Of a stretch of DNA of 40,530 nucleotides, positions 8,742 to 16,709 are shown piece after piece (position 1 is the stretch's first letter; each line of letters begins with the position of its first letter). Source of the DNA: a virus. The stretch covers positions 1 to 40,530 of IMG/VR virus record IMGVR_UViG_3300031261_000307, one strand, 5' to 3'. Made by a program: the position numbers and the translations under genes. Below the pieces are notes generated by a model, which saw only the letters and a list, made by a program, of their open reading frames with translations, had not been told where the DNA came from and made no database searches.

Positions 8742-9629
8742 TTACTTGTTGATTTTTTCGATACGCTTGCTCTCTTCACCCCACTCGATAAGCGGGCATT
8801 CACGAGTGTAGAGCATTCCAACGGTTTCCTTAATAAATCCGAACACATTACCGACGCACTCAAGGATTTTGTTCGCTACACAATCCTCCGATATGTCTTC
8901 CTCATACTTGCTAGGCTTTTCAGGGATAGAGGACCACTTTAGTTTTACTTTACCAAACAGGGTACTCAACAAGGAGACTACGATAGCAGCAGCCAACGAT
9001 AAACCTAATAGTTCTCCACATCCTATTACAACACCCCACGTAATCTGTCGGATAAATAACCACGAAACCCTTAATACTACATATCCCACAGCGAGCGCAA
9101 GCAAGAATAGGATAGGCTTAACGATAAATCCGCTAAGATAGGCGAACTTCTTGATAGAGGCTTGGAGTTTAGCCTGACGCTGGAGCTTCTTCTCTTCACG
9201 CTCGATAGCTCGGTCGCGCTTTACGATTAAAGATTTGGCGATGTCTTCCCAATTAGGAGTTACTGCTATCCACGCTCTAACATCATCGGCCATATATGAA
9301 TTGAAGTTAATAAGCTCACTTTCAGAGGGTTTCGGATTGCTGTTCAATTTTTCGTAGTAGGCTATAATATACCTGTCCCTAGGACGCTCCACCTTTTTTG
9401 CTTTCTGCGGGGACGAAACGGGCCAGCACGATACGACGAGATTTGTAAGGAATTCAAAAAACTTCCCAACCAAAACCAACGGTGAGATAAAAATGCACAA
9501 CCATGTAAACCAGAAAAACGGACAGTAGCCGACGAACGTTGGAGTCCTCTTGCCAAAGCTCCATTTTTGGACATTGCACATCCAGCCATTTTTGTTGATT
9601 TGCTTGCGGTATTTTCTTTCTGTATTCAT
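8742..9629 (-). CDS. Membrane protein, unknown
   Basis: 295 residues with three hydrophobic regions (about 33-68, 165-192 and 197-225), joined by a basic coiled-coil-like stretch (IVKRDRAIEREEKKLQRQAK) around 130-155. The C-terminal 70 residues are soluble and acidic. Not assigned to a family. First gene after the promoter at 9642-9669. Confidence 0.65.
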   Translation of the reverse strand: MNTERKYRKQINKNGWMCNVQKWSFGKRTPTFVGYCPFFWFTWLCIFISPLVLVGKFFEFLTNLVVSCWPVSSPQKAKKVERPRDRYIIAYYEKLNSNPKPSESELINFNSYMADDVRAWIAVTPNWEDIAKSLIVKRDRAIEREEKKLQRQAKLQASIKKFAYLSGFIVKPILFLLALAVGYVVLRVSWLFIRQITWGVVIGCGELLGLSLAAAIVVSLLSTLFGKVKLKWSSIPEKPSKYEEDISEDCVANKILECVGNVFGFIKETVGMLYTRECPLIEWGEESKRIEKINK

Positions 9630-9641
9630 AGGTATGGGTTT

Positions 9642-9669
9642 ATTCTGAGGTTGTTTTTTGAAATGTCAA
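9642..9669 (-). promoter_or_regulatory. Promoter-like element (TTGACA-N16-CAGAAT)
   Basis: TTGACA at 9669-9664, 16-base spacer, CAGAAT at 9647-9642, 12 bases before the ATG at 9629. The spacer A-tract and CCTCA resemble those of the element at 10288-10315. Confidence 0.5.
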
Positions 9670-10278
9670 TTACTTTTGTTGAAAATAGCTGCTCTGTTTG
9701 CCACGAATACCTCGATAAGACATATTTGCGTCACTGTACGCACTCCATACGTCGTTATCGTAAAATTCGCTAATAGCTTTTACAAAGAACGGTATGTCTC
9801 TTTCTGCTGAAAGCGGACGAAAATGATTCACGTCAACGCCGACATTGATGGAGTTCAATTGGAACTTCCATGCTCCATGAATATGTCCTACTAAATTAAA
9901 ATAATCCCTACGAGCCAAGCTTGGATAATGAACCAAATAGAAAGGATTAATAGACACACCGGGGCACGGATTCAAACCTTCACCATCGGGTACGATTGTT
10001 TCAAAGTAAGGCGCTAAGTCGTTATCTGAAAATACCCTATCGTGATTACCACGAATAAGAATCTTGCGTCCGTTAAACTCCTTCACGAACGGCAACCAAT
10101 GCGGAGCCTTTTGATAACAAACATCGCCTACAACATAAACTAGGTCATCAGGCGATACTAAAGCGTTATGGTTTGTTTTGAGTACGTCGCCCATTTCCTC
10201 GGGCGTCCCAAAAGGGCGTTGCATAATCTCGAAGCGGTCTTCCCCCAAATGCCAGTCAGCAGTAATCCATGTTTGCAT
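9670..10278 (-). CDS. Calcineurin-like metallophosphoesterase
   Basis: 202 residues with all metallophosphoesterase motifs in order: TADWHLGEDR (D-x-H), VVGDVC (G-D), RGNHDRVF (G-N-H-D), LVHYP, and GHIHG. Two-metal phosphodiester or phosphomonoester hydrolase. The substrate is unknown; similar phage proteins are often annotated as phosphatases acting on nucleotides. It appears monocistronic with its own promoter. Confidence 0.9.
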   Translation of the reverse strand: MQTWITADWHLGEDRFEIMQRPFGTPEEMGDVLKTNHNALVSPDDLVYVVGDVCYQKAPHWLPFVKEFNGRKILIRGNHDRVFSDNDLAPYFETIVPDGEGLNPCPGVSINPFYLVHYPSLARRDYFNLVGHIHGAWKFQLNSINVGVDVNHFRPLSAERDIPFFVKAISEFYDNDVWSAYSDANMSYRGIRGKQSSYFQQK

Positions 10279-10287
10279 ATGACGTAT

Positions 10288-10315
10288 ATTTTGAGGTTAT
10301 TTTTCGGAAAGTCAA
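10288..10315 (-). promoter_or_regulatory. Promoter-like element (TTGACT-N16-CAAAAT)
   Basis: TTGACT at 10315-10310 and CAAAAT at 10293-10288, 9 bases before the ATG at 10278. Confidence 0.5.
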
Positions 10316-10318
10316 CGA

Positions 10319-12013
10319 TTATTTCATACTCAGGTTGTAAACAGAGTCGCCGTTGACAACATAAATTTTGTTTCCCCACGAGTAAAGGGACTGGTTGCTG
10401 GTAAGAGGGGACTCTAAAATCGTCTTTACTGCCGAGTTGTCGTAGAAAAGTTCAATCGAATCGCCATTAGCGGCGACACAAAGCCCTTTGTCCAGCACTG
10501 TAAAATTAACATCCTGCACAACAACATTTGATTCTACCCGAATCGCGTACGTCGAAACAGATTTATCAAAAATGAGAGTCTGCCGCTCATAAACGCCCTT
10601 ATCTTCTGCGATTACGATAGCAACCCCATTCATGTATTTCGCGTCAACAATACGCTTTCCATCCAATTCAGGAACGTGGATAGTTTTAGAGGCTCCGACC
10701 TTATAAGGAATCGCTATGCGGCATGTGCCGAGCATATCTTGAACGACCATTCCATCGAATATCTTATGGGTATCAATGATGTTTGCGACGATTTGTTTTG
10801 AGACTACAACTTTAGCACCGAGATTAGAAAACGTCATTTCAACCAAGCTACCATGAATAACAACATAAAGTCTTCGGTTAGCTATAAAGTATCCATTTGT
10901 ACTTATTACAGCGGATTCGGTGCCTTTAAAGTTAATATACGATAGCTTACCAGTCAAACTATTAAAGGACAAAGAGTATGGCAAATCCCCTTGAACGGGA
11001 ATAAAATCGTGTTGAATACGCTTCTCTGTATAACCTGTCGCTGGCGTTAATGAGGCTATTTTCTTAGAACCAATATGGATTCCTGTTGCGCAATAAGCGC
11101 AGATAGAACCATCTATATCACGAATCGCGCCAATAATCCCGCCATATTGGCGGAATAAGGTTAATTCAAATTTTGCATTCGACGCAATAATTTTTGTTTG
11201 TACTGGTCCAGTAGTAATAACAACTTGGTCGGGGTCAGGTGGAGCAATACGTTCGCCATACTCAAATACCTTCTCGAACCATTTTAAATGTCCCTTTGGG
11301 ATTACGGACCAGTCCTGACAGTTAGGAGGCAGCGAGGACTTCTTATTAAACACGCTTACGCCCGCATCCATCATTGCTTGCCAATCACGACCGAAATCAG
11401 GATGGCGACCTTTATAAGGGTGTGTACCCATGTATAGCTCGAACATTACAATCGCCCAACTATACCAGTCGCTTGATTCTGTAAACTTATTACCAGATAC
11501 TTTAGGGTCGCGAATCGAATCCATTATAGCTGTAGCTTTGTAAGATGGCGTTTGCCAAGAATCCGTATCAATATGATAATATTCATCAAAGGTTGCGTTG
11601 GTCAAAAAATTGAAGGGGTTATAATCTACCACTAAAAACTTCTGAGAGTGAATAGTTTTCAATGTATCTTGCGCCCGTTTAACTAGGTCGGCAATATTTT
11701 GCGAAGATATACCGTTCTTATCTCTAAACCCTTTCGTAAAAAGTCTACAAAGGTATTCTGTTTTCGAAACGAAGGGCATAGAGAACCCTATTGGTTGCCC
11801 TTTTATGTCATAAATTACATCTGAGGGCGTAAGAACATTAGGTAATTTTAGTTGGCTTAATTCCTGAATTTTACCCACAGGAATCATTTTAGATGGGTCG
11901 TGGTAAATTTTATAGGCGGTCAAATGCTTCTTAAAAACCTGAGCTTCACCGCCCTGAGCGAGGTAGTCGTTCTGGTGTAATTCGATTTTTTGATTATTTA
12001 TCAGTATTTTCAC
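10319..12013 (-). CDS. Protein kinase-like protein (YegI/TerY-P type) with C-terminal repeat domain
   Basis: 564 residues, GTG start. Kinase domain in about the first 270: glycine loop AQGGEAQVF (19-27), likely Lys K35 (YKIYHD), catalytic-loop equivalent VVDYNPFNFL (128-137), and DFG equivalent HIDTDSWQ (147-154), as in YegI-like kinases. DWYSWAIVMFELYMGTHPYKG follows as the helix F region. The remaining 290 residues are strand-rich with recurring ANGD/NGD turns, like a beta-propeller, so this may be a ligand sensor. It is the last gene of the operon that begins with the VWA protein and also carries a PP2C phosphatase. Likely a Ser/Thr kinase; the canonical HRD is degenerate. Confidence 0.8.
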   Translation of the reverse strand: MKILINNQKIELHQNDYLAQGGEAQVFKKHLTAYKIYHDPSKMIPVGKIQELSQLKLPNVLTPSDVIYDIKGQPIGFSMPFVSKTEYLCRLFTKGFRDKNGISSQNIADLVKRAQDTLKTIHSQKFLVVDYNPFNFLTNATFDEYYHIDTDSWQTPSYKATAIMDSIRDPKVSGNKFTESSDWYSWAIVMFELYMGTHPYKGRHPDFGRDWQAMMDAGVSVFNKKSSLPPNCQDWSVIPKGHLKWFEKVFEYGERIAPPDPDQVVITTGPVQTKIIASNAKFELTLFRQYGGIIGAIRDIDGSICAYCATGIHIGSKKIASLTPATGYTEKRIQHDFIPVQGDLPYSLSFNSLTGKLSYINFKGTESAVISTNGYFIANRRLYVVIHGSLVEMTFSNLGAKVVVSKQIVANIIDTHKIFDGMVVQDMLGTCRIAIPYKVGASKTIHVPELDGKRIVDAKYMNGVAIVIAEDKGVYERQTLIFDKSVSTYAIRVESNVVVQDVNFTVLDKGLCVAANGDSIELFYDNSAVKTILESPLTSNQSLYSWGNKIYVVNGDSVYNLSMK

Positions 12014-12062
12014 TCGGTTCGGTGTTCTAAGAAATAAACTTCGAGTTTTAAATTCTTCGCGC

Positions 12063-12284
12063 TTATAGCGTACAAATTACTCGTGGGTGTTTAACCTCTG
12101 GTGCAGATATAACTCCAGCAATAGAGTCGCATTTAATACATGCCATAGGTGCTGGCAATGGTGCTGCCATCCTCGCAAGTCTTTTTGCTTTAATCGGAGA
12201 GTTGGCAGCTACTAAAAATACAGAGAACATTTCCCCTCGTCCATATTGTACTCTAACACGATATATAGAAAAGTATTTAGTCAT
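12063..12284 (-). CDS. Hypothetical protein
   Basis: 73 residues. N-terminal FSIYRVRVQYGRGEMFSVFLVAANSPIKAKRLARMAA looks like a small alpha/beta fold; the C-terminal half has CIKC. Overlaps the upstream gene by 8 bases. Function unknown. Confidence 0.55.
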   Translation of the reverse strand: MTKYFSIYRVRVQYGRGEMFSVFLVAANSPIKAKRLARMAAPLPAPMACIKCDSIAGVISAPEVKHPRVICTL

Positions 12285-12675
12285 TATATTTTATAAATTC
12301 CTTTTCTAATATAGCTCGTTTAATAGCTGTTTCTAATCCTCCACAACTAAACATAGGAGGACTTACTTTTCCACTAACTATATCTCGGGCTTGAGGCATA
12401 AAACTTTCAATCCAGTCTTCCGAGCATAAATTATAAGACTCTAAATCAGAAGAAGTAACAACAATATCGGGATTGATTTCCCATTTACGACCGCCGCATA
12501 CGAAAGGGTTGTTTCTATTTATAAAAGCTTGATATACCTCCGAATCATCGACCTTCGACTTAACTAGGTCGCACATTATACGGTCCCGTCCCAAAGTATA
12601 ATAGACGACACAATGTTTGCAGTGAATACAAAGTCGTTTCTCTACCTCGGATTTGGATACGTAGGAATTAGGCAT
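12277..12675 (-). CDS. Hypothetical Cys-rich protein
   Basis: 132 residues. CIHCKHC near residue 16 with further Cys at about 35 and 59 could bind zinc. Not recognised. Its start touches the stop of the PP2C gene, so it is coupled to the kinase/phosphatase/VWA operon. Confidence 0.6.
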   Translation of the reverse strand: MPNSYVSKSEVEKRLCIHCKHCVVYYTLGRDRIMCDLVKSKVDDSEVYQAFINRNNPFVCGGRKWEINPDIVVTSSDLESYNLCSEDWIESFMPQARDIVSGKVSPPMFSCGGLETAIKRAILEKEFIKYND

Positions 12676-13496
12676 TATACAAAAGAGATTGCCGCTGCTG
12701 AAATGTCGTCAAAGTGGGTATTGCCTTTAGCTTTGGTATCTTTGCGGAACCGCATCATACGGCGCTGTACAAAGTCTCCAGTCAAAGATTTAAAACTTGT
12801 AAATTCTTTCTCAACGCTCAAAGGAGCATCCGTGGTTCCAACAGTAAAACTATCTAATCCATCACTAGACACAAGAACAAAATCTATATCAGGGTTCGAA
12901 TATTCCTGATAGAAGCTCTCCTTCGCATCAAAAGATTCGCCGCCAGCTATTCCCCCAGCGTCGTTTTCACCAGCAAGGATTTCAGTATAGCTTCTAACGA
13001 TACCAAGATTTGTTCCGAATTCTTTTATGTATTCATCAACGCGTCCGTCTCCTATACGATACGCTAAATAGAACGGTGCGCCACTTGGATAGTTGACGCT
13101 GTAGTGGTTAGTCGCGTAACCGCGCTTAACAAAAATATGTCCATCGCCCCACATATGAAGCCTTAGTATATCTTCTTTTTTTGAATATACAGCAGCAACC
13201 AACGTTGCGTTCAAACTCCTAAGCGACAAGCCTAGCTCACGCCCAACGGTTTTTATTTTACTGATTGTGAATTCTTCAATAAAATCGTTCGTAGGCTTAC
13301 CCCCAACAGATACTATTGAATCGGTCGCTTTAACAAAAGCTTCCGCTACGATACGAGCGCCTACATCGCTCTTGGGAGAATCTGAACATCCGTCCGATAC
13401 TACAGCATACACGATATTGTCCGTCTCGCCACTTATACTGTAATCTTGGCAGATTTCGTGCTTGTGACCCTGTTCGAAGTAACAGTCGGTATTCAT
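12675..13496 (-). CDS. PP2C-type protein phosphatase
   Basis: 273 residues. PP2C motifs are visible in order: the N-terminal QDYS, AVVSDGCSD with the metal-binding Asp, GARIVAEAF helix, SLNATLVAAVYS, LHMWGDGHIFV, VLVSSDGLDSF, and the C-terminal HFDDISAAAISF (D-D-x-S). This is the metal-dependent Ser/Thr phosphatase fold. It would reverse phosphorylation by the kinase at 10319-12013 in the same operon, matching YegK in the YegI/YegK/YegL arrangement. Confidence 0.85.
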   Translation of the reverse strand: MNTDCYFEQGHKHEICQDYSISGETDNIVYAVVSDGCSDSPKSDVGARIVAEAFVKATDSIVSVGGKPTNDFIEEFTISKIKTVGRELGLSLRSLNATLVAAVYSKKEDILRLHMWGDGHIFVKRGYATNHYSVNYPSGAPFYLAYRIGDGRVDEYIKEFGTNLGIVRSYTEILAGENDAGGIAGGESFDAKESFYQEYSNPDIDFVLVSSDGLDSFTVGTTDAPLSVEKEFTSFKSLTGDFVQRRMMRFRKDTKAKGNTHFDDISAAAISFV

Positions 13497-13828
13497 TTGT
13501 TGTAATCGTCGCCCGATTCTTTCTTTTTCTCGAAAGTCCAGTTCGCTTCGTAACTCTCGTTGTATCCCGGCTTGTTATACTCTACATCCCATCCTGCTGC
13601 CCGATAGATAGGCTCAACATCCATCCAATGTTCATCAAAAATACGACGACGAATATTTTGTTCCACCATTTTTGATTCGATGGCTGCAATAATTTCGTCC
13701 TGTCCGAAACGCGATGAATGACCTGTCCAATGCTTGGCAATAGTCTCATTGAAAGCCTCGAACACCTGCTCAGGGGTTACTCTTTCTTTTAGAGAGACGA
13801 CTTCGGAAGGTTTAATTGGTCCGCTCAT
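13493..13828 (-). CDS. Hypothetical protein
   Basis: 111 residues, soluble. IIAAIESKMVEQNIRRRIFDEHW reads as a long helix, followed by VEPIYRAAGWDVEYNKPGYNE and a charged tail. I know similar short phage proteins only as unnamed. Overlaps PP2C by 4 bases. Confidence 0.6.
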   Translation of the reverse strand: MSGPIKPSEVVSLKERVTPEQVFEAFNETIAKHWTGHSSRFGQDEIIAAIESKMVEQNIRRRIFDEHWMDVEPIYRAAGWDVEYNKPGYNESYEANWTFEKKKESGDDYNK

Positions 13829-14217
13829 AGTTTCCTTAGAGTATCAGAAATTTTCCGACATGCAAGACCCATTTCTTCCCAATGAGTATTGCGAGGCAAT
13901 GAAGCGTTCCAGTCGAAGCCGCCCTTACGAATCGTATCTAAAAGAGCGCGAGCGTCTTCCTTAACGGCCTCAAGTTCTGACGTAAGAAACAACGTTTTCT
14001 CGTAACTATCACGTACGATAGTACACGCATCATCAAACGGATTTGCGCTTTTTTCAAGAAGCTTTTTAGCAGTCTCTAAGTCTTCCAAAATCTCTTCCGG
14101 CTTGACCGCAGTATTAATTTTTTTGGCGTAGTATGCCTTACGGAACTCTTCGAAGGCAAACTCGCTGTGGAAGTGCGTCCCCTTCCACAACTTAAATAAA
14201 TAAGATTCAGGAATCAT
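13825..14217 (-). CDS. Hypothetical helical protein
   Basis: 130 residues, mostly helical and acidic (EEILEDLETAKKLLEKS, SELEAVKEDARALLDTI). No motif recognised. Overlaps both neighbours by 4 bases (ATGA type), so it is coupled within the VWA operon. Confidence 0.6.
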   Translation of the reverse strand: MIPESYLFKLWKGTHFHSEFAFEEFRKAYYAKKINTAVKPEEILEDLETAKKLLEKSANPFDDACTIVRDSYEKTLFLTSELEAVKEDARALLDTIRKGGFDWNASLPRNTHWEEMGLACRKISDTLRKL

Positions 14218-14396
14218 TTTTCTCCTTTCGACATCAGGCTATGAACCGCAGAAGTAATATTTCCCCGAATCACGGTCGCGTCTTGTATAGACTTAACGGT
14301 AATATAATGTTCATCATCTAACACCTTACATCCACTATCCTCGACAAGGACTTCTCCATTGTCGTTATAAAGGGTTGCTTTAACAATGAGTTTCAC
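14214..14396 (-). CDS. Hypothetical small protein
   Basis: 60 residues, beta-rich N terminus (KLIVKATLYNDNGEVLVEDSG) and a C-terminal helix. Starts 4 bases after the VWA gene. Not recognised. Confidence 0.55.
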   Translation of the reverse strand: MKLIVKATLYNDNGEVLVEDSGCKVLDDEHYITVKSIQDATVIRGNITSAVHSLMSKGEK

Positions 14397-14400
14397 AATA

Positions 14401-15138
14401 TTAAAAAGAAAGATTCTTACTCAAACCACCCGTTCCAAGCGCTTGACTACTGGAAGAGACACTTCGGCTAATGAAACCGCCCATCTTCGCCAGACTATTA
14501 GGAGTCGCATCACCAATCCATACGAACTGGTCAAGAGCAGCTTCATTCTTGAAATTGTCAAGGTATGTCTGCACGCGAGCGTTATCTCCAACCCCGATAA
14601 GAATTGTCTTTAAGGACTCAAGCTTTTCGGATACCTTTACAGCGGTAATAGCGCTTTTGATTTTAGCGGGCGTACCAGTACGGGAACCTTGGTTGTCTCC
14701 GTCTGTAATCCAAATTGCCAACGCGTTAACACGGTATTCCATGTTATCTAATTGGGTCGCGTATTGACCAATGGACTCGATACTCTCCAATCCCATATCA
14801 TAAAGAACAGTACAACCGCCAGTATGAATCTTGTAATTAGCAATGTCAACGTCAGCCAATGGAATATAACCATGGATTTCAACGATGTCGCTCGCGAAGG
14901 TGCTAACACGAAGCAGGATGCGGTCAACATTAGGACTCTTTTGGAGAGCTTCGACAGCAGTTTTAACCGCTTTTTCAAGGTCATCTTCGAATCCTTGAAC
15001 AGAAGAAGATGCGTCGATTTTGATGTCAACGATTGTATATTCGCTGCCGGTTAGGTCTTCGGGGCGCTTTGCAGAGAATCCGAAGTTAGAGATAGTTTGC
15101 TGAACGATTGTGTCCGGTTGATTTAGAAGTTTAGGCAT
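14401..15138 (-). CDS. VWA-domain protein (TerY/YegL type)
   Basis: 245 residues. The metal-ion-dependent adhesion site is complete: DASSS (D42-x-S44-x-S46), a Thr in GGCTVLYD, and WITDGDNQG. Bacterial VWA proteins of this type act with a PP2C phosphatase and a protein kinase in the TerY-P and YegI/K/L systems, and both partners follow in the same transcript. First gene of an operon of eight (15138 to 10319). It starts 6 bases after its -10 element. Confidence 0.88.
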   Translation of the reverse strand: MPKLLNQPDTIVQQTISNFGFSAKRPEDLTGSEYTIVDIKIDASSSVQGFEDDLEKAVKTAVEALQKSPNVDRILLRVSTFASDIVEIHGYIPLADVDIANYKIHTGGCTVLYDMGLESIESIGQYATQLDNMEYRVNALAIWITDGDNQGSRTGTPAKIKSAITAVKVSEKLESLKTILIGVGDNARVQTYLDNFKNEAALDQFVWIGDATPNSLAKMGGFISRSVSSSSQALGTGGLSKNLSF

Positions 15139-15144
15139 AGTATT

Positions 15145-15172
15145 AGTTTATTAGTTTTTTATATTCCGTCAA
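15145..15172 (-). promoter_or_regulatory. Promoter of the VWA-PP2C-kinase operon
   Basis: TTGACG at 15172-15167, N16, TAAACT at 15150-15145, only 6 bases before the ATG at 15138. Predicts a leaderless mRNA. Confidence 0.6.
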
Positions 15173-15175
15173 GAG

Positions 15176-15382
15176 TTATTCGATGAATCCCCAACTGCGT
15201 AGTTCCATTTCTTGTTCTTCTTTAGAAGCTCGTTGCTTATTTTCTCCAAGGTTATAGTACGTACCAACATAGCCATATCTGTCGCCAGTTTCCTTATTGA
15301 AAACTTCTGCCCGCCAATACTCTCCCAATGCATCGGTCTTCCACTCGATAGTACCGAGCGTACATTCATTTTTGTTAGCCAT
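15176..15382 (-). CDS. Hypothetical protein
   Basis: 68 residues. TIEWKTDALGEYWRAEVFNKETGDRYGY is strand-like; acidic helix near the C terminus. Not recognised. Last gene of the pncA transcript. Confidence 0.55.
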   Translation of the reverse strand: MANKNECTLGTIEWKTDALGEYWRAEVFNKETGDRYGYVGTYYNLGENKQRASKEEQEMELRSWGFIE

Positions 15383-15388
15383 ATGTTT

Positions 15389-15568
15389 TTAGTTTATTGG
15401 TTGGAAGTTTTCGTTAGTTAGTATTTCGGGTTTCGGGTTTCGGAAACACCATGGCAGACGTTCCTTTGTCCTGATAACTACGTAAGGAGTTATGATAAAA
15501 TGTGGGGCACGCATTGACTTACGGCGATATGGAACACCAAATTTATTGTATCCGTATTCGTAATTCAT
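15389..15568 (-). CDS. Hypothetical basic protein
   Basis: 59 residues from the ATG at 15568 (MNYEYGYNKFGVPYRRKS). The ATG directly follows the TAA of the 21-codon ORF, in the same TTAATATG junction that links pncA to the gene at 15632-15826. A longer in-frame start would run into the duplicated segment. Function unknown. Confidence 0.5.
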   Translation of the reverse strand: MNYEYGYNKFGVPYRRKSMRAPHFIITPYVVIRTKERLPWCFRNPKPEILTNENFQPIN

Positions 15569-15610
15569 ATTAAAAGTCCGTGGTTTTTGCAATACGCATT
15601 CCCTTTGGCA
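15568..15610. repeat. Direct repeat, copy A of the pncA 3' end
   Basis: About 40 bases matching 15826-15868 with only a few differences; includes the pncA stop and the start codon of the next gene. Confidence 0.75.
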
Positions 15611-15635
15611 TCGAAAAGATTTCGTATAGTGTCAT
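15570..15635 (-). CDS. 21-residue ORF carrying a copy of the PncA C terminus
   Basis: Reads MTLYEIFSMPKGMRIAKTTDF. The last 11 residues equal the C terminus of the nicotinamidase (KGMRIAKTTDF), and the DNA at 15568-15610 closely matches 15826-15868. Its ATG overlaps the TGA of the preceding gene (ATGA). Either a leftover of a partial tandem duplication or a translated micropeptide; I favour the leftover. Confidence 0.4.
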   Translation of the reverse strand: MTLYEIFSMPKGMRIAKTTDF

Positions 15636-15826
15636 TTTAATTTTAGGTGAATTGATTGAATCATATGAGACGCAAAGGAATCGGGTTCAACCGAAAATTC
15701 TGTAGGGTTCATTCCAAACGGTATAGAATATTTTTCAAGTTCGTCTGCTAGAACTTTCAATTGACAATATTCTGCTTGGCTATCGCCTTCAATTATTAAT
15801 CCTTTATCACCGGGCCAGAATCTCAT
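15632..15826 (-). CDS. Hypothetical small protein
   Basis: 64 residues from the ATG at 15826 (MRFWPGDKGLIIEGDSQ). Contains EYCQLKVLADELEKYSIPFG helix. I placed the start directly after the pncA stop; the longer frame lies inside pncA. Not recognised. Translationally coupled to pncA. Confidence 0.55.
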   Translation of the reverse strand: MRFWPGDKGLIIEGDSQAEYCQLKVLADELEKYSIPFGMNPTEFSVEPDSFASHMIQSIHLKLK

Positions 15827-15868
15827 ATTAAAAATCCGTGGTTTTTGCAATGCGCATGCCCTTGGCGA
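15826..15868. repeat. Direct repeat, copy B (native 3' end of pncA)
   Basis: Matches 15568-15610. Encodes the last residues of PncA and the TTAATATG junction. Confidence 0.75.
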
Positions 15869-16640
15869 CAAGCTCTTTAACGAACGAGTCGGCCATATCA
15901 GCAAACATAGTGCTCCCCGGAAGGTCGCCTACGGGACTCGAAGCGTCCTCAAGAAGAACGAACTTCTTAACGTGCTCGTCACCAAACTCTGCGGCGATGT
16001 CGCGAACAGAATTAGCAACGCAGTGACTCAACGCCTCACCAGCAATCCAAATTTCATCAGCGGTTTGAAGACGATTAATAAAGCTCGTGTTCAAATCGGT
16101 GCTGGGGTCTTCGGGGTCGATGACATCAGCCTTGACGACCGAATAGTGCTCTGTAAAAGGATTACTGCCTTTAGTAACATAATCCACCATCGCGAACTGG
16201 TCCTGCCACTCACGAAGCGCGGGCTGGAGAATTGGGTGGATACGATGACCGTCCGTACCAATAAGGCAATGCGGGGGCCAAATAACGAGAACATAACGCT
16301 GCCCTGCCGCGAGAGCGTTAACGTATGCGACTTGGCGAGTCTGCCAAGCGGGATTGAATGCACGCCACTTAGGAGCGGTGCCCGTAACGTCCGCTACGGT
16401 AATCATGGTGAAAGGGTCAGGGTGCTTACCTGCTGCGTCCACCCAACAAATAGGGTGCGCGATGTGGACAGGTTGGTGAGAATCGAGAGTGACGCGAATA
16501 TCGTCAATACGGTCCTTGTTACGGCTGATTAGCTTCGCAAGACGTTCGAGGTCTTTCTCGGCTCCTCCTACGTAGAGAGCACCTTTAGGGTCGCAGAAGT
16601 CGAACTGCGGGTCAATAATGAGCAACTGAATATTTTTCAT
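15828..16640 (-). CDS. pncA: Nicotinamidase (isochorismatase superfamily)
   Basis: Hydrolyses nicotinamide to nicotinate and ammonia, feeding PncB. 270 residues. The triad is visible: D10 (IIDPQFDF), K157 (YVTKGSNPF) and C207 (EALSHCVANSV). Metal ligands are in DSHQPVHIAHP (D53, H55 and one or two later His). WPPHCLIGTDG at 121-131 is a nicotinamidase hallmark. It is somewhat longer than the enterobacterial enzyme (about 210), with an extra segment at about 66-120. It is the first gene of its transcript, and a LAGLIDADG gene lies divergently upstream. Confidence 0.9.
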   Translation of the reverse strand: MKNIQLLIIDPQFDFCDPKGALYVGGAEKDLERLAKLISRNKDRIDDIRVTLDSHQPVHIAHPICWVDAAGKHPDPFTMITVADVTGTAPKWRAFNPAWQTRQVAYVNALAAGQRYVLVIWPPHCLIGTDGHRIHPILQPALREWQDQFAMVDYVTKGSNPFTEHYSVVKADVIDPEDPSTDLNTSFINRLQTADEIWIAGEALSHCVANSVRDIAAEFGDEHVKKFVLLEDASSPVGDLPGSTMFADMADSFVKELVAKGMRIAKTTDF

Positions 16641-16649
16641 ATACGCTTA

Positions 16650-16677
16650 TTTTTAGTGGTTTTTTGAACTTTGTCCA
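16650..16677 (-). promoter_or_regulatory. Promoter-like element of pncA
   Basis: TGGACA at 16677-16672, N16, TAAAAA at 16655-16650, 9 bases before the ATG. It overlaps upstream sequence of the divergent LAGLIDADG gene. Confidence 0.45.
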
Positions 16678-16695
16678 GACAAAAATCGTTTTGCG

Positions 16696-16701
16696 GTGTA
16701 A
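16696..16701 (+). promoter_or_regulatory. GTGTAA start-proximal motif (LAGLIDADG gene)
   Basis: GTGTAA, then AATTGTTT, then ATG at 16710. Nearly identical to the leader of the HNH gene at 842-858. Confidence 0.45.
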
Positions 16702-16709
16702 AATTGTTT

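Noticed and set aside
15972-16532. 186-codon plus-strand ORF
   Set aside because: Lies fully antisense to pncA, whose catalytic residues are all conserved.
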